Of a stretch of 64,000 nucleotides of DNA, positions 7,927 through 19,164 are shown one piece after another; positions within the stretch are counted from its first letter, which is position 1; each line of letters starts with the position of its first letter. Both the position numbers and the translations under genes were made by a program. The stretch is taken from contig NZ_CP166625.1 in assembly GCF_041320595.1 (NCBI RefSeq), positions 1,685,501 to 1,749,500 of the forward strand, read 5' to 3'. The stretch comes from Pleomorphomonas sp. PLEO. GTDB taxonomy: Bacteria > Pseudomonadota > Alphaproteobacteria > Rhizobiales > Pleomorphomonadaceae. Below the pieces are notes generated by a model that had not been told where the DNA came from, ran no database searches, and worked only from the letters and a program-made list of their open reading frames with translations.

Positions 7927-7944
7927 CGTCCACGATAGTGGACG
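7927..7944. promoter_or_regulatory. Palindromic operator upstream of the XRE-cupin gene
   Basis: CGTCCAC-GATA-GTGGACG is an inverted repeat with 7-bp arms, ending two bases before the XRE-cupin start. It shares ATAGTGGACG with the site at 7308-7317. Autoregulation is the simplest reading. Confidence 0.65.
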
Positions 7945-8136
7945 GAGGGGGAGGGGGCAATGGGCCTCTCTTCCCCGATCGTCTGTTCGTCCCAGAGCCT
8001 GACTCGAAATTCGCTGGGGTGCGGCAGATAGCGACGGCTTCGAGAACCGGAGCGGAGCGAACTCCCTGTTCGTGAGCACCGGAAGCGCAGAAGACTAAGC
8101 TAGATGCCCGCCCCAGTAGAATTTCGCGGCAGGCTC

Positions 8137-9156
8137 TCAGGCGCGGGCCGTCGATTCCCGAATGATCAGTTTCAAGGGCGGCAGCGCGATGGACGGCGTC
8201 CGGTTCTCGATAAGGTCGAGAATGCCGCGCGCGGCGAGCTGGCCCATCTCGAACAGCGGCACATGCACGGTGGTCAGGGGCGGCACCAGATAGCGGCCGG
8301 CCCGCGTGTCGTCGAAACCGACCAGGGAGACGTCGTCCGGCACGCGAATGCCCCGCCGGTGCAGGGCGAGCAGGGCACCGCTCGCCGACTGGTCGTTGGC
8401 CGCGAAAATCGCGCTGAAGGCCGCGCCGCGTTCGAACAGCTGCGCCACCGCCGCCACCCCGCTCAGCTCTATGTAGTCGCCTTCGACCACCAGGCGAGGG
8501 TCAAAGCCGATGCCGGCTTCCACCAGCGCCTGCCGGTAGCCGGAAAGACGGCGGATCGCGCTGTCGCGCTGGATTGGGCCGGTGATGTGGGCGATGTGGC
8601 GGTGCCCCTGCTCGATCAGGTGGCGGGTTGCCAGATAGCCGCCGCGCTCGTTGTCGATGGTCATGCCCAGGGCGTTGGGCTCGTTGGGAACCTGACCGAA
8701 GGTGAGGATCGGCACCTGGTGGGCAAACGTGGCAACGTTCTCAAGCGGTGTCGACGAGGACAGGATGATGATTCCGTCGACCCGTCGCGACAGCAGAAGG
8801 CGGATGCTGTCCATCTCCTCGCTCTTGTCGAAATGGCTGACGACGATCAGCGCGGCGTAGCCACACTCGGACAGTTCCTTGTCGATTCCATACAGCGTGT
8901 CGCTGAACGAGTTGCCGACCATCAGCGGCGTGACAACGCCGATGGTCATCGAGCGTCCGCGCTTCAGTCCCTGGGCCAAGGCATTCGGCGTGAAGTTGAG
9001 CTGTTCGATCGCTCTTTCCACGGCCTGTTTCTTTTCCTCGGAAACCCGGCCTTTCTTGCTGACGACGCGAGAAACGGTGCTGGTCGACACGCCCGCGAGA
9101 TCGGCGACTTGCGAGAGCGTCGTCTGTCCTGTCGGCGCCGGTCTGCTGTCACTCAT
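8137..9156 (-). CDS. LacI family transcriptional regulator
   Basis: This 339-residue regulator has a LacI DNA-binding domain at about residues 13-60 (TLSQVADLAGVSTSTVSRVV, hinge NALAQGLKRGRSMTIGVV) and a periplasmic-binding-protein-like sensor domain ending in VSLVGFDDTRAGRYLVPPLTTV. It is divergent from the PTS and phospho-glycosidase genes. A LacI-type pseudo-palindrome overlaps the -35 box of their promoter. It is therefore probably the beta-glucoside-responsive repressor of that operon, using a phospho-sugar or sugar as inducer. Confidence 0.92.
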   Translation of the reverse strand: MSDSRPAPTGQTTLSQVADLAGVSTSTVSRVVSKKGRVSEEKKQAVERAIEQLNFTPNALAQGLKRGRSMTIGVVTPLMVGNSFSDTLYGIDKELSECGYAALIVVSHFDKSEEMDSIRLLLSRRVDGIIILSSSTPLENVATFAHQVPILTFGQVPNEPNALGMTIDNERGGYLATRHLIEQGHRHIAHITGPIQRDSAIRRLSGYRQALVEAGIGFDPRLVVEGDYIELSGVAAVAQLFERGAAFSAIFAANDQSASGALLALHRRGIRVPDDVSLVGFDDTRAGRYLVPPLTTVHVPLFEMGQLAARGILDLIENRTPSIALPPLKLIIRESTARA

Positions 9157-9369
9157 AAGCCCAACAACTCCTTGGCGGGGCGTCGTCCGCCGGCTGGTTT
9201 TTCTGGCCCGCGCCGTCCGCCGCCGCCGGGAAGCGGTGGCGGCCTGAATTGGACGCCAACACTATACCCTTGCCGGGGAAAAACGAAGAATGGCTGATGC
9301 ATCGCGGTCGCGATACCTCTCTGGTGCTCGGGGTCATCACCTACCCGGCCGTCCTGAGTGTGACAATTC

Positions 9370-9398
9370 TTGACAACGTTCTCAAGCGTAAATATCTT
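9370..9398 (+). promoter_or_regulatory. Sigma-70-like promoter with LacI-type operator for the PTS operon
   Basis: A consensus -35 TTGACA (9370-9375), a 17-bp spacer and a -10 TATCTT (9393-9398) lie on the plus strand. The pseudo-palindrome TTGACAACGTTCTCAA (9370-9385), centred on AACGTT, covers the -35 box and fits a LacI operator, so repressor binding would block polymerase. The predicted start leaves a leader of roughly 260-280 nt before the PTS gene. Confidence 0.6.
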
Positions 9399-9438
9399 GC
9401 CTTTCAAGAGGGGGTCTTGCAGGGGAATCTTTAAAAAG

Positions 9439-9458
9439 TATCGTTTATCAATACGATA
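9439..9458 (+). promoter_or_regulatory. Small inverted repeat in the PTS leader
   Basis: TATCGT and ACGATA flank an 8-nt AT-rich loop, in the transcribed leader downstream of the promoter at 9370-9398. It could be a leader hairpin or a second regulator site. No antiterminator gene is adjacent. The remaining leader to 9687 shows no other structure I can support. Confidence 0.3.
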
Positions 9459-9687
9459 AAAGAATCATCCGGAGATAACTTCTGGTTTGTATCTCGTCGT
9501 TTCGTGGCGCCAATGAGGCGATCAGTTTGACAGCGTTATCACGTCTGAAGCTGATCCGGCTGCGATCTGAGGGAGCAACAGAGGACATAAACACGCACTC
9601 ATCTGCCGATGGGTGCGCGGACGTCGCTTGCATTCGGGGGGAGTGACGCCTGGAGGAACCGTGCCCCCTTGCGGTGCGAGTAAACCA

Positions 9688-11070
9688 ATGGACAATCGTC
9701 AGCTTGCAGAACAGATACTTGCCGGGGTCGGAGGCAGTCAGAACGTCGCTTCTCTCGTCCACTGCGCAACCCGACTACGCTTCAACCTGAAAGACGGGGC
9801 CAAGGCCAATCGAGACGGGGTCAAGGCCACGGACGGCGTCCTGGCGCTTGTGGAGGCCGGCGGCCAGTTCCAGGTGGTCATCGGCAACACGGTGGGCAAG
9901 GTCTACGAGGAAGTCGAAAAGCTCATGCAGGCCGAGGCGCCGGTTGCCAACGCGTCCGCTTTGGGCGCCGAGGCGGCTTCGTCCAAGCCGGCGAAAAAGC
10001 CCAAGGGCGCGTTCGTCGATATCGTCTCCGCCATCTTCGCGCCGTTTCTCGGCATCCTTGGCGCCTCGGGTATCCTGAAGGGCCTGTTGGCGCTGCTGCT
10101 CATTCTTGGCTACATCCAGGACACGACGGCGACCTATCAGATCCTCTACGCCGCCGCCGATGCGATCTTCTACTTCTTCCCGGTGGTGATCGGTTACACC
10201 AGCGCCAAGAAGTTCGGCGGCAACATCTTCCTGGGGATGATGGTCGGCGCCGCGCTGATCTATCCGTCGATCATCGAGCTGGCCAAAACGGGCGGCAGTC
10301 CGACCTTCCTCGGCTTGCCCCTGGTTCTGATCAACTATTCCGGCTCGGTCATCCCGATCATTCTCGCCACCTTCGTGCTGTCCAAGTTCGAAGTCGTGCT
10401 CGATCGGATCTTCCCGAGCGCGGTGCGCAACTTCCTGACGCCCTTCGTCTGCCTCGTTGTGGTGGTGCCGGCGACCTTCCTGGTCATCGGGCCCGCCGCC
10501 ACGTCCATCGGCTCGGCGCTGGCGTCGGCCTATCTGGCGATCTATGGGGCGAGCTCCATTCTTGCCGGCGCCGTCATGGGCGCTTGCTGGCAGGTGTTCG
10601 TCATCTTCGGGCTGCATTGGGGCTTCGTTCCGATCATCTTCAACAATCTCGGAGCGTTTCACCAGGACACGCTGCTGCCGCTGCTCATGCCCGCCGTATT
10701 GGGGCAGGTTGGCGCCACGGCCGGCGTTTTCATGCGGACCCGGGACGTCAAGCTCAAGGCAATGGCCGGTTCCGCCTTTGCCGCCGGTGTGTTCGGCATC
10801 ACCGAGCCGGCGATCTACGGCGTCACGCTGGCGCGCAAGATGCCGTTCATCTGCGGCTGCGTCGGCGGCGCCATCGGCAGCGCCATCGTGGGGGCGAGCC
10901 ACACGGTCGCCTTCTCCTTCCTGCTGCCCTCCGTGGTGTCGTTCATCTCGTTCATTCCGACGACCGGTATCGACGGCTCGGTGATCGGCGCGGCGATCGG
11001 CGCGCTGGTCTCCTTCTCGATTGCCAGCATCGGCACCTATCTGTTCGGCCTCCCGGCCGACGAGCGGTAA
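9688..11070 (+). CDS. PTS beta-glucoside-type transporter, IIBC components
   Basis: This permease phosphorylates its sugar during uptake. From the ATG at 9688 it has 460 residues: an EIIB domain (about 1-85) with phosphorylation Cys26 in SLVHCATRLRF, a linker, and an EIIC domain (about 105-460) with about ten TM helices and the conserved GITEPAIYGV motif. No EIIA domain follows, so a separate EIIA must act. The family start MDNRQLAEQILAGVGG supports 9688, but a GTG at 9661 has the better ribosome site (GGAGG at 9652). The two GH1 genes downstream fit uptake and cleavage of beta-glucosides. Confidence 0.9.
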   Translation: MDNRQLAEQILAGVGGSQNVASLVHCATRLRFNLKDGAKANRDGVKATDGVLALVEAGGQFQVVIGNTVGKVYEEVEKLMQAEAPVANASALGAEAASSKPAKKPKGAFVDIVSAIFAPFLGILGASGILKGLLALLLILGYIQDTTATYQILYAAADAIFYFFPVVIGYTSAKKFGGNIFLGMMVGAALIYPSIIELAKTGGSPTFLGLPLVLINYSGSVIPIILATFVLSKFEVVLDRIFPSAVRNFLTPFVCLVVVVPATFLVIGPAATSIGSALASAYLAIYGASSILAGAVMGACWQVFVIFGLHWGFVPIIFNNLGAFHQDTLLPLLMPAVLGQVGATAGVFMRTRDVKLKAMAGSAFAAGVFGITEPAIYGVTLARKMPFICGCVGGAIGSAIVGASHTVAFSFLLPSVVSFISFIPTTGIDGSVIGAAIGALVSFSIASIGTYLFGLPADER

Positions 11071-11085
11071 GCCGCCAACCAAAGA

Positions 11086-11112
11086 CCCCCGGGAGGCATC
11101 GCCTTCCGGGGG
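11086..11112 (+). promoter_or_regulatory. Strong intercistronic hairpin
   Basis: A 12-bp stem (CCCCCGGGAGGC with GCCTTCCGGGGG, one wobble pair) encloses a 3-nt loop between the PTS and first GH1 genes. No T-run follows, so it is more likely a processing or mRNA-stabilising element that lowers GH1 expression relative to the PTS than a full terminator. Confidence 0.5.
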
Positions 11113-11198
11113 GAAAGGCGCGAGCCGGCAGCCGGGGCAACCAGGCCTTTGGCGGCCGGCTCTCCCGATCCATCTGGACACAACCGAGATACGCTGGC

Positions 11199-12656
11199 AT
11201 GGACCACAAACAACTCGCCGCCTTCCCCGAGGGCTTTCTCTGGGGCGCCGCTTCAGCGGCCTATCAGGTCGAGGGGGCCTTCGATGCCGACGGCAAGGGG
11301 CCGTCGATCTGGGACGTGTTCGCGCACATTCCTGGCAAGACCTACAAGGGGTCCAACGGCGATATCGCGGCCGATCACTACCATCGGTTCGAGGAAGACG
11401 TGGCGCTGATGGCCGAGCTCGGCCTCAGCGCCTATCGCTTTTCGGTCGCCTGGTCGCGCATCCTGCCGGATGGGCGGGGCGAGGTGAACGAGGCGGGCCT
11501 TGCCTTTTACGACCGGCTGATCGACGCGCTGAAGGCCGCCAACATCGAGCCGGTGCTGACGCTTTATCACTGGGATCTGCCGCAGGCGCTGATGGAGGCC
11601 TATGGCGGCTGGGAATCGCGCGAGGTGATCGCCGATTTCGACCGCTACGCGCGCATCCTGTTCGAGCGCTTCGGCGACCGCGTGAAATACTGGTGCACGC
11701 TCAACGAGATGAGCGTCGATTTCCAGCGCGCCTATCTGCTCGGCATGCATCCGCCGGGCGTTTCCTCGCCTGAGCGCTTTTATCAGGCGGTGCACATCGC
11801 CCATCTTGCCAACGCGACGGCGATCCGCTCCTTCCGCGAGCTGGTGCCCAACGGCCTGATCGGTCCTGTCTTTCCCTATTTCCCCGGCTATCCGGCCAGC
11901 AGCCGGCCGGAAGATGTTCTCGCCTGCGAGGACGCCGAAGAGTTCCTGCAGCATTGGTGGCTCGACCCTTACGTGTTCGGGCGCTATCCCAAGGCCGCCC
12001 TCAAGTGGCTGGAGGAGGAGGGCCTGGCGCCCGACATCCGGCCCGGCGACGCGGAGATCATGGCGTGGTCCCGCCCCGACTTTCTCGGCGTCAATTACTA
12101 TTTCTCGTTCTGTTACGAGGCCAACGGCCGCGACGGGGTCACCCAGGCCGCCTTCAACACCACGGGCGTGCGGGGCACCACGCCGTCCGCCGGCGTTCCC
12201 GGTCTCTACCGGACCAGCCCCAACCCGTTCGTCGCCACCACCAACTGGGACTGGACCATCGATCCGGTCGGCCTGCGCATCGTGTTGCGCAAGCTGAACA
12301 GCCGGTACGGCCTGCCGATGCTGATCACCGAGAACGGGCTGGGCGAGTTCGACAAGATCGCCGAGGACGGCGCGATCCACGATCCCTACCGCATCGACTA
12401 TCTCGCCCGACACATCGAGCAGTGCCAGCTGGCGATCACCGATGGCGTCGATCTCCTCGGCTATTGCGCCTGGTCGTTTACCGACGTTCTGAGTTGGCTC
12501 AACGGATATCAGAAGCGCTACGGCTTCGTTTACATCGACCGCGACGAGACCGACACGCGCGATCTCCGCCGCGTCCGCAAGGACAGTTTTAGCTGGTATC
12601 GCCAGGTGATCGCCACCAACGGCGCCGACCTCGGCGACGCTACAGCAGCGTCCTGA
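11199..12656 (+). CDS. GH1 6-phospho-beta-glycosidase
   Basis: This 485-residue cytoplasmic (beta/alpha)8 enzyme hydrolyses beta-glycosides. It has the GH1 N-terminal signature FLWGAASAAYQVEGA, acid/base E170 (LNEM) and nucleophile E378 (ITENGLG). Near the C-terminus S432, K439 and Y441 (SWLNGYQKRYG) reproduce the spacing of the phosphate-binding Ser-Lys-Tyr of LacG-type 6-phospho-beta-galactosidases, so a 6-phosphorylated substrate from the upstream PTS is expected. The ATG at 11199 is the family start, though its ribosome site is weak. Whether it prefers gluco- or galacto-configured sugar is open. Confidence 0.92.
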   Translation: MDHKQLAAFPEGFLWGAASAAYQVEGAFDADGKGPSIWDVFAHIPGKTYKGSNGDIAADHYHRFEEDVALMAELGLSAYRFSVAWSRILPDGRGEVNEAGLAFYDRLIDALKAANIEPVLTLYHWDLPQALMEAYGGWESREVIADFDRYARILFERFGDRVKYWCTLNEMSVDFQRAYLLGMHPPGVSSPERFYQAVHIAHLANATAIRSFRELVPNGLIGPVFPYFPGYPASSRPEDVLACEDAEEFLQHWWLDPYVFGRYPKAALKWLEEEGLAPDIRPGDAEIMAWSRPDFLGVNYYFSFCYEANGRDGVTQAAFNTTGVRGTTPSAGVPGLYRTSPNPFVATTNWDWTIDPVGLRIVLRKLNSRYGLPMLITENGLGEFDKIAEDGAIHDPYRIDYLARHIEQCQLAITDGVDLLGYCAWSFTDVLSWLNGYQKRYGFVYIDRDETDTRDLRRVRKDSFSWYRQVIATNGADLGDATAAS

Positions 12657-14123
<1,467 letters not shown>

Positions 14124-14170
14124 GAGGCTGGCTGGAGCGGCTTTGATCGTCGGGCCGGAGGGGTGGGAGA

Positions 14171-14316
14171 CCTATATTGGCGTTCCGCTCTTTTCGGCCT
14201 GAGGTCCTCTGCCTGCGCAGAGGAAGACAGATTTATATTAATGAAAACAAATATATAAACTGTCCTCCTCTGCGCAGGCAGAGGATCTCAGGACGGTGGG
14301 GCGAGCGGGATATATC
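14171..14316. repeat. Dispersed paired-hairpin repeat, copy B
   Basis: Outer ends are CCTATAT and ATATATCG. Inner arms at 14198-14230 and 14260-14292 pair over about 33 bp, each with a CCTCTGC/GCAGAGG hairpin. The 29-bp spacer is AT-rich. It separates the GH1 operon from the convergent AraC gene and may also act as a two-way terminator. Confidence 0.85.
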
Positions 14317-14383
14317 GATCGCCCCGCCCAACCCAACCCCGCCTTCCGATCGATCAGCAGCGCGATGAGGTCCGACAGCACCG

Positions 14384-15370
14384 TCAGTCGTCGCCGTCGC
14401 GCCAGATGCGCATCGTTTCCTTGGGGCACTCACCGACGATCGCGTAATATTCGTTGCTGAATCTGGCGATGTTGCTGAAGCCCCACTTGGCCGCCGCGTC
14501 CTTGATGGAAGTCGCCTTGCCGGAAATCAGGTCGCGTCGCGCGCCCTCGATGCGGCCGGTTTTCAGCAGCGTATGGGGCGAGGCGTTGAGGTGCTTGCGG
14601 AAGCCGTCCTGCAGGGCACGCACGCTGATGCCGAGGGCGGTGGCGAGGTCGTGGATGGTCAGCGGCACCGTCTGCACGTTGATCAGGTCGACGGCGCGCA
14701 TGACGTTGCGCTTGGATACGGTGACTTTCTCGACCGTCCCCCGATCGAGCCCGGCAGCGAGCAGCTCGGCGATGGCGACGATGGCGGCGTCCTGGATAAG
14801 CCGCAGGCTTGTTTCGGAATAAGTATACTCCGCCTGGCCGGCGAAATTTTCCCGGTATCGATTGGCGAGGGCCTGCATGAGATGGCCAAAACCATCGCCG
14901 GTTGAGAAACGGACGATACCCGACCAACCGCTGGGGTTGCTTTCAGTGTATTTTTGAACCGTCGCATCGAAGATCGATCTTTTGATTTTGATCTCCGACA
15001 TCGCGGTCGATTTTGCCGTCGCATAGCGGAAAGCGTGGTTGGGCGTAAAGACAAAGCCGACGCTCTGGCCGAGTTGATAATCGCCGCTCTTGGTCTGAAT
15101 GTCGAACCCACCGCGCGACCGGGTTTTGATGAGAATGTCATCGTTGTCGGACTTCATCGAATAACTCTCGCCGCCGCTCAAATCGGCGTCGCTGAGCGAG
15201 AAAGCATCGTCTCCAAAGTTGGATGTTTTGAAACTGAAACCGGTATTGGGCGCACCCTCTATTTCAACCTTGGAGCCATAAATATTCTCTAGAATATATT
15301 TCAGTTCATCAACATTTTGATAAATGCTTTTAAAGCTCTTCAGGCCGGACTCTCGGTTTATGCTGCCCAT
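14384..15370 (-). CDS. AraC family transcriptional regulator
   Basis: This 328-residue protein has a C-terminal AraC/XylS domain (about residues 225-325): first HTH in LTIHDLATALGISVRALQDGFRKHL, second in SIKDAAAKWGFSNIARFSNEYYAIVGECP. The N-terminal 200 residues are a sensor region of the AraC-binding-like type without a clear metal site. Both neighbouring gaps are long, so the target is not obvious from context. Its 5' region is unusually AT-rich. Confidence 0.88.
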   Translation of the reverse strand: MGSINRESGLKSFKSIYQNVDELKYILENIYGSKVEIEGAPNTGFSFKTSNFGDDAFSLSDADLSGGESYSMKSDNDDILIKTRSRGGFDIQTKSGDYQLGQSVGFVFTPNHAFRYATAKSTAMSEIKIKRSIFDATVQKYTESNPSGWSGIVRFSTGDGFGHLMQALANRYRENFAGQAEYTYSETSLRLIQDAAIVAIAELLAAGLDRGTVEKVTVSKRNVMRAVDLINVQTVPLTIHDLATALGISVRALQDGFRKHLNASPHTLLKTGRIEGARRDLISGKATSIKDAAAKWGFSNIARFSNEYYAIVGECPKETMRIWRDGDD

Positions 15371-16020
15371 GTCTCACCGCATTTTTGATCTAATAAGTAT
15401 TATAAATCATACTAACACTCGAATATCAGATAAGGGTGGCAAAAATGGCCGGGTCCTTGCCTCCTCTTGGTGTGATTCGAGAATTCATATGTGTTTGATA
15501 AAAAAGGCGATGCATAGCGGGTGTCAAGGCAGGTGCAGCGCATGAAATTTTTCAATTACAGACCCGGATACACTCTACCAGGAGTTTCCAATTTCCCCTT
15601 TTTAATCGCTCAATACACGGAGCGATTAGAAGTTTTGGCGGGAAAAGCCATTAGTTCTCTCGCGGCTAGGTTGAACATAGCGCTGTCAAAGCGGCTTCTG
15701 TGGCGATGCGCATCAGTACAAAATGCGACGTGCTGCACAAAATGCGCATTAGCAATAACATAGCAAATTCTCCCATATTTTCAGATTGGGGATAAAGGCG
15801 GGGCGAAGTGTGGGGCGGTGGTCCCCGTATCTCTGTCTCTCGCTGAGCTGGTCGTGCGCCGTTGCGCTGAACAGGCCGTGTGTTGTCGAGTCCATCGACT
15901 TTGTCGGCGTGGTTCGGGGTGGGGTGCTCGGAAAATTTCGGTCTTTCTAGTCAACTTTTGCCGCCGCTGTGGATCGATTTAATCGCTGCGCGGGGTGGAA
16001 AGGTTGGGGGCAACTGATCC
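15371..16020. other. 650-bp gap with no supported gene
   Basis: The stretch is AT-richer than its surroundings over its first 400 bp. A 10-bp direct repeat, ACAAAATGCG, occurs at 15718 and 15737. An 80-codon open frame at 15521 has no recognisable domain and no ribosome site. The region probably carries the AraC promoter and the promoter of the HD-GYP/chemoreceptor unit. Confidence 0.5.
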
Positions 16021-16779
16021 ATGCGGCATTTTGCAAATGACGAGACGAATGTTGCGGGTGATCGTCTGCCCTTTCCTTCGCGGACGAGCGCCGCTTACGA
16101 TCATGCTCCCCTGCTGGGGCAAATGAGCTTCCCCGAAAAAAGAACAGCGCTGCTCGTCCATTCCGCCCTGGCACGCAGTGGCTGCGATGAGGCGACCATC
16201 GGGCTGGTTCATCGCTATCTGTGGGATGCCGGCGTCTTGCCGCTGGTGACGGAGCTTCGCCTCCACTCGGCTTTCACCTTCTCGCACTCGCTGCGGACGA
16301 TGAGCTTTGCCGTGCGTATCGCCAGGAAAATGAACGTTGAGGCGGGGGAATACGCCATTCTTTGCGTCGGGGCGCTGCTGCACGACATTGGAAAGCTATG
16401 GGTGCCGATCTCCATTCTGCAGAAGCCGGAAAGTCTTCGTAACAGCGAATTCGAGACAATACGGACCCATCCGGAAGTTGGCTATGAAAGCGTGGCCGAC
16501 AAGCGGGTTTTCGGCTGGTCCGCCGTTCTCGACATCATCCGCCACCATCATGAATGCCTGGATGGCTCCGGCTATCCGCTGGGTCTGACCGCCCCGCAGA
16601 TCTCCTGGCGGGCCCGCTGCGTCAGCGTGTGCGACGTGTTCTGCGCGCTGACCGAGGACAGGCCCTATCGGGTGGCCATGCATACGCAAGACGCTTTGCA
16701 CATTTTGCGGGAAATGGCGCGCGCCGGAAAACTCGACGGGGAGATCGTCGATGTCTTCTGTTCGCAATATGGATCTTAA
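16021..16779 (+). CDS. HD-GYP domain c-di-GMP phosphodiesterase
   Basis: This 252-residue protein contains an HD-GYP domain from about residue 80: [10 protein letters not shown], the HDIGK metal motif, [12 protein letters not shown], and [15 protein letters not shown], followed by [21 protein letters not shown] enzymes hydrolyse cyclic di-GMP to GMP at a two- or three-iron site, and the ligands visible here are intact. The first 80 residues show no known input domain. A chemoreceptor starts 47 bp downstream on the same strand, suggesting a shared transcript and a link between c-di-GMP turnover and taxis. Confidence 0.9.
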   Translation: MRHFANDETNVAGDRLPFPSRTSAAYDHAPLLGQMSFPEKRTALLVHSALARSGCDEATIGLVHRYLWDAGVLPLVTELRLHSAFTFSHSLRTMSFAVRIARKMNVEAGEYAILCVGALLHDIGKLWVPISILQKPESLRNSEFETIRTHPEVGYESVADKRVFGWSAVLDIIRHHHECLDGSGYPLGLTAPQISWRARCVSVCDVFCALTEDRPYRVAMHTQDALHILREMARAGKLDGEIVDVFCSQYGS

Positions 16780-16826
16780 GTACGTCGATAGTCATTCAGT
16801 TGAAAAACGCCTTGGGGGGACGACCT

Positions 16827-18506
16827 GTGTCATTCAAAAATCTATCTCTTCAGCTAAAGATAATTTGTTTGCTTGTGGTTTTGGCTCTGGTTGCATTGGG
16901 CGTGGTTGTATACGCCGCGACACAGATCGACCACGTCAACACCATCAATAACGAAATCATCGACGGTTCCGCCGCGGCGACCACGGCGCTGGCACGCACC
17001 AGCCGTGACCTCAGGCAGGCGGAGACGGGGCTTTGGGCACTGGCGATCGCCACCACGGCGGACGAGACCTCGGCCGCCGAGGCGACAATCGGCAAGGCGA
17101 TGGAGAGTTACGAAAAGCAGAATGGCATTGCCGCCCAGGCCTACCCGTCTGGTGCCGGTGAAATCGCCGCCATTCTCCAAAAAGCGAAAGCCGCCGTCAG
17201 CGTCGTCTGCCAACAGGGGATCGACAAGGTCAAGGCGGGTGCGCCGGCCACCAAGACCATGCAGGATATCTGCGTGGCCGAGATCGATGCCACGATCGGC
17301 GAGGCCATCACCTTCAACGAACAACTGATCGCCGAGAAGACCCGGCTGGCCAAAGAGGCCGACGCGGTTGCCCTGGATTCCGAACTGACCGCCACCGTGG
17401 TGATGGTGCTGTCCAGCCTTCTGGTGATCGGCCTGGCGATCCTCGTGACGCGCCGGTTCATCGTCGGCCCGATCAACGGGTCTCTCAAGGTGATGGAGGC
17501 GCTCGGCCGGGGCGAGCTCGGCACCGACGTTCCCTATGCCGACCGCAAGGACGAGGTGGGAGCGATCGCCGGTGCGCTGTTGAAACTCAAGGCCGATCTT
17601 CATCAGGCGCACATCGCGCGGCAAGAGCAGAACAGGGCGGACGAAGCGGCCAGCCAGAAGATGGTTCGCCGGCACGATCTGAGCGAACGCTTCGTGACGG
17701 ATATGCAGGGCATGGCCAGTGTGTTCGCCCAGACATCGGACGAAGTGGCCGACAACGCCCGTGGCCTGTCGGCGACCGCCGAGGAAACGGCGCGCCAGGC
17801 GCAGGCCGTGGCCGCCGCCGCCGAGCAGGCTGCCGCCAACGTGCAGACGGTGGCTGCCGCGTCGGAGGAAATGGCCGTGTCGGTGCGCGAAATCGCCACC
17901 CAGGTCACCCATTCGGCGGCGATCGCCGACAGCGCCTATCGCGAGGCGCAGGCCTCCAACGCGCGGATCGCCACGCTGGCCACAGCCGCCGCCGCCATCG
18001 GCGATGTGATCAACCTGATCAGGGGCATCGCCGACCAGACCAACCTTCTGGCGCTGAATGCCACCATCGAGGCTGCCCGGGCCGGTGAGGCTGGCAAGGG
18101 CTTTGCAGTCGTCGCGGCCGAAGTGAAGCAACTGGCCGATCAAACCTCCAGGGCAACGGGCGAGATCGAGGTCAAGGTGTCGGAGATCCAGACGGCGACC
18201 GACGGCACGGTGTCGTCGATGTCGGAGATCATCAAGACGATCAGCGGCATCAAGGACGCATCGGCGGCGATCGCCAGCGCCATCGAGCAGCAGGGCGCCA
18301 CCACCGAGGAAATCGCCCGCAACTGCCAGCAGGCGGCGACCGGCACCACGCAGGTGACGCAGAACATCTCCGGCGTCGGACAGGCGGCGGAAATGACCGG
18401 TTCGGCCTCCACCCAATTGATGACCATGTCGTCGGGCCTGTCGCAGAAGGCGGCGAGCCTGAAGGGCGCGGTGCAAACCTTCGTCACGGACCTGGCCGCC
18501 GTCTGA
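16827..18506 (+). CDS. Methyl-accepting chemotaxis protein 1
   Basis: This 559-residue transmembrane receptor starts from a GTG at 16827 after a G-rich ribosome site. TM1 (about 10-31) and TM2 (about 190-210) enclose a helical sensor of about 155 residues containing a cysteine pair (VVCQQ and DICVAEID). A HAMP domain and a long MCP signalling hairpin with the tip [29 protein letters not shown] follow. There is no C-terminal CheR-binding pentapeptide. The signalling half is almost identical in DNA to the receptor at 19165, and both are exactly 559 residues. No che genes are near. Confidence 0.92.
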   Translation: MSFKNLSLQLKIICLLVVLALVALGVVVYAATQIDHVNTINNEIIDGSAAATTALARTSRDLRQAETGLWALAIATTADETSAAEATIGKAMESYEKQNGIAAQAYPSGAGEIAAILQKAKAAVSVVCQQGIDKVKAGAPATKTMQDICVAEIDATIGEAITFNEQLIAEKTRLAKEADAVALDSELTATVVMVLSSLLVIGLAILVTRRFIVGPINGSLKVMEALGRGELGTDVPYADRKDEVGAIAGALLKLKADLHQAHIARQEQNRADEAASQKMVRRHDLSERFVTDMQGMASVFAQTSDEVADNARGLSATAEETARQAQAVAAAAEQAAANVQTVAAASEEMAVSVREIATQVTHSAAIADSAYREAQASNARIATLATAAAAIGDVINLIRGIADQTNLLALNATIEAARAGEAGKGFAVVAAEVKQLADQTSRATGEIEVKVSEIQTATDGTVSSMSEIIKTISGIKDASAAIASAIEQQGATTEEIARNCQQAATGTTQVTQNISGVGQAAEMTGSASTQLMTMSSGLSQKAASLKGAVQTFVTDLAAV

Positions 18507-18518
18507 CGGCCGGGCGAT

Positions 18519-18569
18519 CCGCCTCCTCGGGAGCCACGCTGTGGCCTGGCGTGAATCTTGGGGAGGCGG
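18519..18569 (+). terminator. Nested hairpin after chemoreceptor 1
   Basis: CCGCCTCC and GGAGGCGG form an outer stem, and GCCAC/GTGGC an inner stem. The structure sits 12 bp after the stop codon. There is no strong T-run, so it may be a Rho-assisted or processing hairpin. Confidence 0.4.
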
Positions 18570-18638
18570 TGAAACCTCTCATCGGGCCGGCTGACCGGGC
18601 CTCGCCCATGCCTATCGGTCGAAACATAGGACCACAGG

Positions 18639-18935
18639 ATGTCAGTCACGCACTTGCCGATCTCCGGGGAGAGCCGGGATCGACTTTTCGGCCATGCCGA
18701 GGCCCTGCTTTCGCGGGCGCTTGAGAATTTTTCTCGTGAATTCGACTTGATCAAGGCGACGATGGAGTCGGACCTCATCGCCCATTACGCCGATTTATAC
18801 AGCGAGGCTCTCGCCTTGATCGAAAGCTACCCCGTCAACTCCAAGCAAGGCCTTCGAGCCCGGCAGCTTATGTTGAAGCTGACCCACTCCATTGCCTGCG
18901 CAATCGCGCGCGAGCAGCAGTCGCTGGGCGATTGA
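18639..18935 (+). CDS. Hypothetical small helical protein
   Basis: This 98-residue frame encodes a mostly helical, charged protein (AEALLSRALENFSREFDLIKATMESDL, then LMLKLTHSIACAIAREQQSLGD). I do not recognise a family. It lies between the two near-duplicate chemoreceptor genes on the same strand, codon use is like that of its neighbours, and the start is preceded by CACAGG. A partner of the receptors or of flagellar signalling is possible but unsupported. Confidence 0.5.
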   Translation: MSVTHLPISGESRDRLFGHAEALLSRALENFSREFDLIKATMESDLIAHYADLYSEALALIESYPVNSKQGLRARQLMLKLTHSIACAIAREQQSLGD

Positions 18936-19164
18936 GAGACCGGGCCAAGTCTCCATTTGATCAGCACCTCCTGGTTGGCACGGTCGATGGCCCAATGACG
19001 GCCCGCAGGTTGTGCCGATCATTGGCTTGCAAGAAATACAATAGGCATTCTGAATAAAACGAACTGGACGGCAGATATTGCCGATGAGTTTTACGTTTTA
19101 TTTAACACGCTAAGGCTAGCTGCTTGCTTGGCGGAGTCGTGTTCGCCGCCGGGGAGCGTGTGTC

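Noticed and set aside
15718-15746. 10-bp direct repeat ACAAAATGCG
   Set aside because: Only two copies, with no symmetry and no clear gene dependent on it.
15521-15763. 80-codon open frame in the gap between the AraC and HD-GYP genes
   Set aside because: No ribosome site, no domain, and base composition unlike the coding neighbours.
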